The translations under genes were made by a program, and so were the position numbers. From contig MNCI01000273.1 in NCBI GenBank assembly GCA_015680685.1, positions 337,430 to 401,429 on the forward strand: DNA of 64,000 bases, given 5' to 3'. Origin of the DNA: Gnetum montanum (lineage: Eukaryota > Streptophyta > Gnetopsida > Gnetales > Gnetaceae). Each line of letters starts with the position of its first letter. Positions within the stretch are counted from its first letter, which is position 1. Under the pieces are notes generated by a model. It had not been told where the DNA came from. It saw only the letters and a program-made list of their open reading frames with translations, and did no database searches. Below, piece by piece: positions 1-9,379 of the stretch.

Positions 1-2
1 CC

Positions 3-1290
3 TGTGCCTTGTAAAACATAGATAATGAGTGGCAGAAGCTCAAGTTGTTCCCAAGGACACTCATCAAAGAAGTAGAGAGCTGGTACCAGTCCTTAGAACC
101 GAAAACCATCAGGAGGTGGAGTACGATGCTTGAATTTTTCAACAACAAATATCAAACATACTCCAGAGTGTCCAACTTGCGTAAGTAGATCCAAGGCTGG
201 AAACAAGGTGAATATGAACCCTTGGATGCTACCATGGCCTGTTACTATACACTGCTACACCGTTGCCTAGGCCATGGGTACGCTAAGCGGGATCAACTTC
301 GCCACATCGTGGATGGGCTAAGAAATGAAACAATAAGAACTCTTGGGACTTACGCCCAAGGGAGAATTTCCCAACTAAGAGCCCATGAAGTTAAAAGCTT
401 GTTGGAACAAGTAGTGCAAGAAGAGGGTGAGCTACATAAGAGAGAAAGTGCGGAAGAATACAACCGCGATCTCTCCCTTCATAAGAAGGGAGTGAAATTC
501 TGTGATGAGGAGGATGAGTAACCACTCAAAGAGTTGGTGAATCGGAAAATCGTGTCGGTCCAAAAGTTAACAACTGAGGTATCAGCTAAGGTAGACCAAA
601 TGTGGGATTCCTTAGACTCACGAATAGAAATAGTCTTAAAAATCGTAGAAGAGTATAAGGTAGAGCAAGGTAGTGACAAAGGCAAAACCAAGTGGAGAAA
701 CTTTGACCCTGCACATAACAAGGGTAAGGGAAAAATTCCTATCTTCGATGAGGCTGTAAATTCTGATTCAGACAATGATAGTGGATGTGAGGTCTGCTAC
801 TATGACCATCCTAAGGGATGTTGCCCAATTATCTCACATCTGCAGGAGTTTGGGGTGTATGCATTAAATCCAAAACTTAATCAACGGCAAACACCCCGAA
901 GGTTACCTTACCCACAAGGTAACCAAAGGCAGTTCCACCAACCCTTAAGATATTATCCAAGTGGAATACCTCCACAGCCCATTGGACAACACCAGTAGTG
1001 GCAATACCCACAGTCATGGGGGATGCCACCGCCAACACATCAATACCCTTATCGGTAGCCCAATTCTTATGGTTATTATGTGCAGCAGCCAATTTCTCTA
1101 GGTGACTCTATGGGTCACACTACCCCCCCAAGCGTGGGAGTACTTCAAAAAGACTCCTTCTCCTCTGGGAGACATCTCACATTCCATCCATCCTCTAACT
1201 CCACCCACACCTCTTCCACTTGTAGTTCCCATACAACCTGTTCCAACAATGCAGGAGGAATTGCCTACCCAACCGCAGCAACGTAACGCC
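3..1290 (+). pseudogene. gag (capsid region) of element A
   Basis: The reading frame can be followed with few interruptions from base 3 to about 1280. It starts inside the capsid domain (WQKLKLFPRTLIKEVESWY, then a match to RRWSTMLEFFNNKYQTYSRV) and continues through an acidic/basic linker with TLGTYAQGR. It ends in a short cysteine motif, CEVCYYDHPKGC, around 786-825, followed by a Gln/Pro/Tyr-rich tail. Element B has an almost parallel sequence on the minus strand. Stops replace Gln or Lys/Arg codons at about 12-14 and 187-189 and interrupt the frame at 519-521 and 996-998. The two longest open pieces are 222-521 and 534-998. Gag normally builds the virus-like particle in the cytoplasm; this copy cannot make a full protein. 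Confidence 0.85.
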
Positions 1291-1559
1291 GCGAGAGCTG
1301 TAAATATTTAGTGTGTAAATATCCAACCAGGCACTAGTTTTTGTGATAACTGTACAAAGAAGCGACCTTTTTTTAGAACTAAGAGCCCAAAAAAACTCTC
1401 GCAACAACAAGCGAACGGGTACATGTATAGGCCTCTAACCATTAACGCTTCGGAGAACCCTTCAGTCCAAAGGAGTGTAACTCATACGGTTATGTTAACA
1501 CATACCGTAACTGATTGGATTAAGGTAGGCCACCTTCCCAGGAAACTAACTAACCCTCG

Positions 1560-2120
1560 GAGTCCCTTTATTTATTTGTAGATTACTAGAAATGCACCAC
1601 ATTAAGCTCTTCTTGAATCAGGTCCCGAAGTCAACTTAATTTCACAAAAGATGTATCACGCCTAGAACCTGCCACAACTTAAGAAGAGCAACATCCAACT
1701 AGAGCTGGCATACCAATCCATCATCATTTCCTTAGGATTGGTGGAGGATTTTATTACCACTATTTGTGGTTGGTCCTACCCAGCTGACTTTCTGGTGATC
1801 GAAGTAAACAACAATGAAGGGGACTTCCCAATTATAATGGGAAGGGCATGGCTAAGCACAGTAGATGCATGCCTTAGGATCTGCGATCTTTCCTTGGAAA
1901 TCTCTAAGATAAACATATGTGAAAATATCGAGAAGAGGATAGTTCCATGCATCACATACAATGATTCATTATGTGATGACATGGAGGAAATGTCTCCATG
2001 TAACAGGTGTGCTCAAGAAACTCTACAACAAAGATGCCTATATGTAGCAACCACACAAGAAGTAGTAGACACCTCATGGTTGACAGCTCCTCATAGAAGC
2101 AGGAAAATATGCATGAAATG
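1560..2120 (+). pseudogene. Retropepsin-like protease and linker of element A
   Basis: An aspartic protease core is recognisable from the active-site region ALLESGPEVNLIS (about 1609-1650). A conserved second half follows, GDFPIIMGRAWLSTVDA, inside the open stretch 1738-2121. The catalytic Asp of the usual DSG triad is replaced by Glu (ESG), so even without the stop codons this copy should be inactive. The frame then continues into a Cys-containing linker (PCNRCAQET...) that element B also carries between protease and RT. The RT does not follow: the sequence passes into a short spacer and then the integrase C-terminal tail (RSLFWISPLQLS near 2247-2285). Confidence 0.8.
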
Positions 2121-2129
2121 AACTCAGAA

Positions 2130-2250
2130 AACTCATGCCAACAACTATGGCATAGACGCATAGGAATGTGAGCGTCGCCAACTTCCACCCCTCAACTTGA
2201 GATCATCAATTGGGAGAAGTTGGGCACTTCTTAGAAATTCAAATAGGCGC
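2130..2250 (+). other. Internal deletion junction in element A (pol removed)
   Basis: Upstream of this stretch the sequence aligns with B's protease-RT linker; downstream it aligns with B's last integrase codons (B: CSLFQISSFHLSRGGD; here RSLFWISPLQLSHGGD). About 2.6 kb that B has between these points is missing. I see no clear microhomology, but the bases around the junction are too diverged to place it exactly. Confidence 0.7.
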
Positions 2251-2329
2251 TCACTATTTTGGATCTCTCCCTTACAACTTAGTCATGGGGGAGATGGCCA
2301 CCTATGCTAACCATATGGGACTCTCAATT

Positions 2330-2505
2330 CTTTTTTAGTTTTTGTTTTACACATTTTTTTACAACGTTTTTGTTTTACACATTTTTGTTTTACAAATTTC
2401 TTTAACTTTTCTACTTTTTGTTTTACAACTTTCTTGAACTTTTCTTATTTTTGTTTTACACCATCATTATACTTTTCTATTTTGTGTGTGTATGTGTGTG
2501 TGTCA
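2330..2505 (+). repeat. Low-complexity TTTTTGTTTTACA array and (TG)n run
   Basis: Six or so imperfect copies of a T-rich motif around TTTTTGTTTTACA, separated by ACTTTCT-type spacers, fill 2335-2462. A TGTGTGTATGTGTGTGTGT run follows at about 2485-2503. Element C has the reverse-complement equivalent (GTAAAACAAAAA motifs) at about 6330-6475, in the same place relative to the end of integrase, so this is a feature of the family. Confidence 0.7.
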
Positions 2506-4248
2506 TCCACCCTATAAGTTTGTCACCTAATAAGTGTTCAGGCTGATGGTATGAACTATTTTCATATTCATTACTAATGTTTGGTTTTTACCTTTGAGTT
2601 ACAATGTTGATACTAAGGTATGTTTCTTTTGATATGGCAAGCAATGAGATCACTTCATCCATCCATCCACCAGAGTCTATGGTTTCTCTTGGCTTAGAAA
2701 TGTACAGTTCCCTTTTAATAAGAACCTTAATGAACCGGTGACTGAGCATTTCTCAAACTAAGGAAAGACTCAAGGACTGCAAAGGGTGTGACTTCAAGGG
2801 AACTTGATGCTTTGGTGTTGATCATTCTCTTGGGTGCTTGGATGTTTTCTTCTTGAGTTTTCTTACCATTCCGATGTTACACATTCTTCGGAAGCTGAGA
2901 CAACAAAAATAAGAAGTCTTTGCATGGTGTGGTCCCCAAGCATAAAAACACAAAACACAAAAAAAAAACCCAAAGTGAGGATTCAAAGCACACCCCTTAG
3001 ACGAAATAACATTTGGGCTGCAAGCACTAGTTATGGAACCAAAGTGTTCCCTCTAACCAAGGCCCTTCTTGCTTCCCATTCTCTCCTTTGTTTCGTTGGA
3101 ATGGTTGTGAGTCTTTGAAGATGCATCCTTGTTATCCACATGGATCGTTAGCCAAATGCATTGATGCGAAGTCACTGGAAGTGGTTGGTTTGAGCCGAAG
3201 TTGGAATGAGATTTGCCAAGTTGCATTAATCATAACACACACAAAGGGCTGTACACCACCTTGTCCTTGGGATTCCTTTCCATCCTTCTCTCCATTGTTC
3301 ACCTCATTATCAGTTGTATCATTAGTGTATATTTTGGTTGATGCATTTTTTTCTTTTTGGTAACTTCTAATGATTAAGACTTTAACTCTTATTCCAAAGG
3401 ACATTCGCAGAGCCTACGGACTCTTTGTATGTGGGATTGTCAAGGCATTAAGGGCATGAGCCTGCTTTGGGGAGGACCCACTGACATACCTATTTGGAAC
3501 ATTAGTTAACTTCTTTTCCTTAACATTTTGCAATTAATTTTAGTTTTTTTCATTTTCATCTTGACATCCACTTCACTGATGCCATAGTTGTCCCTTTTTA
3601 CCTATCTTTCTTACCCCTTTTCTTTCTCCATTCTAACGCTACCGGAGGTTCACGATTAGTCATGGGGGTATAGGGCCTGCTTTTTCGATTTTTCTCCTAA
3701 GCCCTGAATTTTTTTCGTTTTTCTTCTTAACCCCTACACCTTTGATAGTCATCATCTACATTTTCCCAGATCCATATCAGCCATACCACAGCTTAGCCAA
3801 TGAACCTACACTGAAGCAAGGTATTAATTACTTAATGATTCAATTACCCTTGCTAATATATGATTGTGTTATGTGTGCAGATGGAAATCATACAACAATG
3901 GATTGGATCTGGAGCAAACACGTGGAATGGAGCAACACTGAAGCAGCTATGCAAGGAGTAGAATGGATAATGCACTTATGGATGGACAACGAAAGACGCA
4001 ATCTAGGCGTTGGCAGCAACAAGACTCTTCTCTCTTCTTCTCTTCTCTTCTCTCTCCTCTTTTCTCTTAGCTGCCAAATGTGGCCTGATGTCATTGTAAT
4101 AAGGTATTCACCTGTATTGTCATGAACAACAGTCTTGTCAAGTCTTGTAATAATGAACCGTTCACATGTCATTCCATTAGTTCCATTTCCCTCAATAATC
4201 CCATACCTACCTGATATCATTGTAAGGAACTCGAGGATGAGTTTTCAT

Positions 4249-4263
4249 TCAGTCATGGGGGTA
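4249..4263 (+). other. Polypurine tract of element A
   Basis: The sequence CAGTCATGGGGGTA directly abuts the LTR start TGATAAG. Element B has the equivalent at the same position (CGTGGGGGTA read on the minus strand). In the family this purine run primes plus-strand DNA synthesis. Confidence 0.75.
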
Positions 4264-5206
4264 TGATAAGACATGGATTGCACAAGCCACGATATCACAT
4301 ACGCAATATCACATCCTTCCGTGCAATATCGTGTACGCGATATCGCGGTCCGCCGCCATATCTATAAATAAGAGGCGGCACTCCCCTCATTTGACATCCT
4401 AGGCATAAAGTAGTGAAGCTCTGGCAGATTGATCACCCCAGAGATAGAATATTTTCCATGTGCCCGCAATAGGAGTCCCCCAAGTGAACGGTTCTTTATT
4501 CAAGCAGCTTTGTACATGAACGCAAGTTGTGTACAACGATAAAGATGAGCTTTGTGGATAAACCTTGCAATGCATGGATAGGTTTAATTAATGTTATTTA
4601 CTACTTTCCTAGTAACGCGGCATGAGTATGACTTGGTTATGAGTGTTGATGAATGTGTACGGCTAGCCAAGGAATCTACTACTCATCGCGATTAGTTTCT
4701 CTCACCCTTTCCTCCTAGAGCATGAGACAAGTACAACTTGATTACGAGTATCTACAGATGTGTAGGGCTAGTCAAGGAATCGGCTGCTTGTCACACTTAG
4801 GTTAGTTAAGTGCCTCAGTACAACCGCTTCAAGCACGTGCGTTACATGTGGTAATCCCAATAACGATTAGCATTTGGTAGCCACAGTTGCATAGTTCAGG
4901 GTGTGTACGGCAAGTGGGAATGGATGCTAACACTAGGACTTAGTGCTATAGTTAGAGTTAGTTTAGTTTCTCAACCCTTCACCGTTTAGCATAGGAGATA
5001 AACTGAAAAATACCAAAAGAATCATATACCTCAGACTTGCTTAACCACACACCATGACACATACAAGCAAGCCTGGGAAGGCACCGAACGATTAACCCCA
5101 AGTGTTCCATGGGGCGTTTAGGCATTTAGTCTGTAGAGTTCGACCGGATCGCATGTGCTATGCTCTTTTCATATGGTTGAGTGTAGGGGTACCTCGCCAC
5201 TCATCA
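4264..5206 (+). repeat. 3' LTR of element A (943 bp)
   Basis: The LTR begins TGATAAGACATGG and ends ...CGCCACTCATCA, giving the usual TG...CA ends. The right end (GTTGAGTGTAGGGGTACC...CTCATCA) matches, in reverse complement, the LTR ends of B, C and D. The left end (TGATAA) matches C and D. The U3 carries four ATAT palindromes and a TATA box. No matching 5-bp target duplication can be tested because the other end of the element lies outside the window. Confidence 0.9.
4291..4370 (+). promoter_or_regulatory. LTR promoter of A: four ATAT boxes (14-20-14) and TATA box
   Basis: Boxes are GATATC 4291, AATATC 4305, AATATC 4325 and GATATC 4339, with start-to-start spacing 14, 20 and 14 bp. TATAAATA follows at 4363-4370 with AAGAGG just after it. 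The same arrangement is found in both LTRs of B and in D. Confidence 0.8.
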
Positions 5207-5269
5207 CCTTTTATTGCTCTTGCATAACTTCGAACCAAATAGCCCATGGGTCTCATAAATGATTAATTT
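5207..5269. other. Short unassigned spacer between elements A and C
   Basis: These bases match neither A's LTR nor the part of C that follows. They would be the target flank of A if A inserted here. Confidence 0.5.
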
Positions 5270-6490
5270 TTTTAGAAAGTTAAATACAAAAATAAAAAAA
5301 ACTACCTAAGAATTTTAACACATCAACCAAGACATCGAACAAGAACATGAAATTGGTAGTAAGGTAAGACATGGAAAGCATAGATGGATGAGAGAGAAAG
5401 TGGAATGGAGTTCACATGAAGTCCCTTGTAAATTTTGTGGTTAAATGACTTTGACAAAATCGATCATTAGTCTAGACCAAAACCAACCATATTCAGTGAC
5501 TTTGCATTGCCATTACCAATCTACCTCCTTGACACACAAGAGTTCTCCCACAAAATAACCAACATTCCTTATTAAAGAAGAAAAATGAAGTAGAAAGTGA
5601 GGAAGGGCCATAGTAAGAGGGGATCTTCAAGCATGGGTAACATGTATTTCTAGTCCCATAACCAGTTCTTGTAACCCACTTATTTTTTCTAAGGGGTGTT
5701 CTTTGAATTTCCATTATTTTTTTTACTTGAAATGGGAATCATACCATGCATAGGCTTATTCATTTATTTTTTCTAAGGGGTGTGCTTTGAATATCCATTG
5801 TTTTTTCTTTTTTTCTTTTTTGAATGGGAACCACACAATGCAAAAACTTATTCAACTTCCTATTATTGGTCAACATGAAATGGTAAGAGATTAATTAAAA
5901 CACACATGCATCCAAGCAACTAGAAAGGCATAAAGAGTACCAAATCCCCTTGAAGTCATGCATTTTTCAAACCTTTGAACCCTTTCCAAATCTGAAAACT
6001 ACCAAGATCACATGTTTGTTAAAGTTTTATTAATGAAAAGGGACTGCATATTTCCAAAACAAGAGAAACCATAGAGTTTGTGGATGGGTGTATGTTGTGG
6101 ACTCACTGCCTATTGCATGAAAATAAAACCATGTCCTAATCATCAATAACAAAATTCAAAGCTAGAATCGAGACACCAATAATTAAATAACTATATAGCA
6201 CATGCCCACATCAATTAAATCACACTGTACCTAGTAGGCAATAAGATGCTTATTATTAAAACAAGGTAAGAAAATCATATCCAAATAAAGAAAAATATAA
6301 AAGAAATTGTAAAATATTTAAGAAAAAGAAAACATACTAATGATGTTGTAAAACAAAAACTTTGAAAAATTAATAATGTAGAAAATAAAAAGTGTAAAAT
6401 AAAGAATATATAAAATAAAAAGTTGTAATAGTAACAAGGTGTAAAATAAAAATGTGTAAAACAAAAATATGAAAAACTAAGTTGCTTATG
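5270..6490 (-). other. Non-coding 3' region of element C
   Basis: No coding sequence is seen. The block shared by A and B (TTTGCATGG..., CACCCCTTAGA, CATGTTACCCATGC read on the minus strand) is present at 5600-5850. Part of it, TTATTTTTTCTAAGGGGTGT followed by TTTGAATnTCCATT, occurs twice (about 5675-5720 and 5765-5800), so C has a local duplication here. The GTAAAACAAAAA low-complexity array lies at about 6330-6475. Confidence 0.65.
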
Positions 6491-7140
6491 TGGTTAGCTT
6501 GGATGACCATCTTTCTCATGATTAAGTTGAAAGGAGGAGATCCAAAAGATTGAGCATAGTTGTTTATCCAATGAGGTGTTCGTTGTATTAGCTAGCTTAA
6601 ACTTGTAAAAAATTTTGACTTGTTGTATGTTGTTTAGCTATTTCTTGTTTGGGCTCTCAAGTTTATAGATCATCATAGCCCCAAAAGTAAAATTTTTGTA
6701 AATGATATAAGGTCCCTTCCACAACATCTAGAATTTGGTTCATTGAGGGATGTCTATGGGGTTCTAATAGAGAACCTTATCTCTTGGTTGAAGTTTGACT
6801 TTTCTAATTCTAAGGTCATGGCACATTTTGTTGAATGCCATGAGTAACTCATTAAATGATATGGCCACTAATTGATTTTTGTCTAGTAGGTTGAGACTCA
6901 TTAATCTTTCTTTTTGTGCTAGGCTTAAGTCAAGGTGAAGGTCATAGGCTGTTAAAAGTGTACAAAGCTCAAATTGAGTAGGTAGTGTTGGTAATTTTTT
7001 GTACACTAAAGGGCATTGTTGAGTTTCATGTTCTAGTCTTTCCTATATTTGTTGATAGTTCTTGTTAGTATCTTTATAATTTCCCTATTTGTTACCTCAA
7101 ATTAACCATTGGCTTGGGGGTGGTAGGGTGTTCTAAGAAG
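6490..7140 (-). pseudogene. Integrase remnant of element C, catalytic core deleted
   Basis: The C-terminal part of integrase is readable: YHPQANG (core end) at about 7105-7135, then KKLPTLPTQFELCTLL, AQKERLMSLNLLDKNQLVA, DLRIRKVKLQPRDKVLY and a final SIFWISSFQLNHEKDG-like tail. Compared with B, about 600 bp holding the HHCC zinc region and the first two catalytic Asp residues are missing upstream of YHPQANG. The sequence jumps directly to RNase H-side linker at about 7140. This copy could not integrate itself. Confidence 0.8.
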
Positions 7141-7199
7141 ATAGGTGAGAATGCCATCATACCATTTAGGCTCATTGGGCAATTATTCATTTATAATCT

Positions 7200-8480
7200 C
7201 AGTAAAGATGAGTTCATCAGGGAACAAATAAGATAATGGACATTATTCCTCTTTGTTCTCCCCTCACAACTGAGACAACGACCACATTCTCAGTGCCCAT
7301 TTGATCTACCATCGTAAGATTGAATTCCTATAAGATCAACAACCACTATATGACATGAGAATTTACCATTGGCTTGTTCATTAGGAAGTAGATGGAACTA
7401 TGATCGATGTGTACAAACACTTTGTATCCAAGCACATAGTGCCTAAACTTCTCTAGAATGAACACCGCTACCATCAATTCCTTTTCTGTTGTGGTGTAGT
7501 TTAGTTGTGCATCCACAATGCTTTAGCTTGTGCAGTGGATATAGTATGGATGTTTCTTGTCATCCATCTGTATAAGCACAACTCCCAAGGCACAATTTGA
7601 TGTATCCATCATAACATGAAATGATATTAACTAATTGGGTGCTTGTAGAATTATAGTTTCTACAAGATTCTCTTTTATTTGCTAGAATGCTTTTTCACAT
7701 TCTGTGGTCCATATAAATGGAGCATCTTTCTTTGTTAGCTCAACCAATGGTTTTGCAATCTTAGAGAAATTCTCTATAAATCATTGGTAGTAGCCAGTAT
7801 GTCCAAGGAATGATCAAACATTTAATGGTTTTTGGTTGGCAGGTTATTCCTTGAATGATCCTTATTTTCTCAAGGTCTACCTCAATTCCTACTTGTGACA
7901 TTCTGTGCCTTAGTACAATGCCTTCTTGGACCATCAGATGACTCTTTTTTCAATTGACCCATAGATGTTTTTCAACACATAATTTTAGCACTTAGTTAAG
8001 GTAGTCTAGGGCTTTCTCAAATGTAGCTCCATAGGTGGAAAAGTCATCCATGAAGACTTTCACACCACTACCAATTTGATGTAGAAAAATGCTTAAGACT
8101 AGGTGTTGAAAGGTAGCAAGGACATTGCATAGACCAAATGCCATCTTGTGATCATGAATGTTGTCTTGGCATGGTCTTCTAGTGCTATTTGAATATGGTT
8201 ATAGCCACTATAACCATCCAAGAAACCATAGTAGCAATTCCCAAATATGGTGTTTAGCACTTGATCAATGAATGGAAATGGAAAATGATCCTTGAATTTT
8301 GCCATATTCAACCACCAAAAATCAATGTAGACTAGCTATTTGTCACCTTTCTTTGGCATAATCATGAGTGGACTAACCCACTCACTATCTGCAATGGAAT
8401 AAATGAACCCTACCTCGAGGAGTTGTTCAATTTTCTCCTTGATGATATGCTTTAGTTTGGGATTCAATCACCTCTGCCTC
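7200..8480 (-). pseudogene. Reverse transcriptase-RNase H of element C
   Basis: RT signatures on the minus strand include SEWVSPLMIMPKKGDK at about 8330-8390 and FPFPFIDQVLNTIFGN... GFLDGYSGYNHIQIAL, which is open in 8311-8099. FIDQ-L and FLDGYSGYNQI are typical of the Athila lineage. RNase H follows (YTTTEKELMVAVFILEKFRHY and VLGYKVFVHIDHSSI, about 7380-7560). Frameshifts separate the palm subdomain and the DD box near 8040 (VFMDDFS-like, broken). It would have made cDNA in virus-like particles; it is not functional now. Confidence 0.85.
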
Positions 8481-8989
8481 TTTCTCTTCATGGCCAATTT
8501 GATGTAGATGTGGTGCTAACATATCCTAGGATCAATTACTATAAGTTTAGGATATGACCAAGCAAAGGCTGCTGACCATTTTCAACCACATTTAACAACA
8601 AATTTTTCTATTTTGGAACACATATTCCATGTTATCCAATAACGTGTTTAGTTCAAGGGGCTTTTACTTGAGAGTTTTAGGAATTTCTAGCTCTTCTTAG
8701 TAGGTATTATCAATTGCATCATTAGAGACTTCATGTTGAACTTACTCTATTTCATCCATTTTTACAACATATGCACATGTCAGGTTCTCAATTCGTTCCA
8801 TGCAAAGTATGTTGCTTTTAGGATAAATAGTCAACCATTGGATGCCCTTTTGTTTTGTGGCTACTATGTATAGATACCTTTCAATTACTACTTCTAGTGC
8901 ACACTCTTTGCATGCAAAGATGGTTGCTCATTTAATAGACTAGAATTTTTACACATAATTGCACCCTGTGTCATTATACACGATGCATA

Positions 8990-9340
8990 GAACTAACTTC
9001 TTCTCAAACTTCTCAAATGCATTTTCTTAGATATTTCTAGGAAAAGATCTTTGATGTCCATTCTTGCATCAACGATGCTTAGCCATGCCCTTCCCATTAT
9101 GATCAAAAAGTCCCCTTTGTAGTTTCCCACTTTGAGCTCTTGAAAATTAGGAAGATAAGACCACCCAAAGACAGTGATCACAATGTCTTCTACTAGTCCT
9201 AATGGAACAATGATGGACTGATCTACCAATTCTATTTAAATGTTTCTCTATTTGAGAGGAGGTAGGCTAAATGCACTATACATCTCATGAGAGATTAGGT
9301 TGACACTAGAACTAGAATTAAGAAGAGCTTTGCATGGTTT
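8990..9340 (-). pseudogene. Protease of element C
   Basis: Minus-strand translation gives KPCKALLNSSSSVNLISHEMY around the active site (9250-9335) and VEDIVITVFGWSYLPNF... GDFLIIMGRAWLSIVDA in the open stretch 9229-8993. The DSG triad is NSS here, so both the catalytic Asp and the Gly are lost. It matches the A, B and D proteases in length and order. Confidence 0.8.
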
Positions 9341-9379
9341 GTTCCTAGTAATTTGCAAATAAATCAAAGGACTTCTAGG

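Larger units (their letters stand above)
2285..4263 (+). other. Non-coding 3' region of element A with conserved modules
   Basis: No credible coding sequence is present. Besides the T-rich array, two blocks are shared with other copies. A block at about 2920-3090 (TTTGCATGGTGTGGT ... AAGCACACCCCTTAGAC ... GTTATGGAACC) recurs in B (49120-49285) and C (5600-5850). A block at about 3395-3480, ending CTTTGGGGAGGACCCA, recurs in B (48687-48775) and D (35849-35940). Athila elements often carry an env-like ORF here; I see none. A CT-rich run lies at 4020-4070. Confidence 0.7.
1..5206 (+). mobile_element. Athila-like Ty3/gypsy element A, RT/RH/IN-deleted, left end outside window
   Basis: The element runs off the left edge of the window. 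Visible parts in order are gag, a short CCHC motif, protease, a linker, the last codons of integrase, about 2 kb of non-coding 3' DNA, a purine tract and a 943-bp LTR. The same modules in the same order occur in complete element B on the other strand. The reverse transcriptase, RNase H and nearly all of integrase that B has between its linker and its integrase tail are absent here; the jump lies between about 2130 and 2250. It is therefore a gag-protease derivative that would need enzymes from another copy. Assignment to Athila rests on B's RT and tRNA-Asp primer site and on gag/protease similarity to B. Confidence 0.85.

Noticed and set aside
4291-4344. ATAT boxes as PHR1 sites (GNATATNC)
   Set aside because: The boxes are [G/A]ATAT[C/T] with the G directly before ATAT; the G and C are not two bases out as the site requires. 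A related factor is not excluded.
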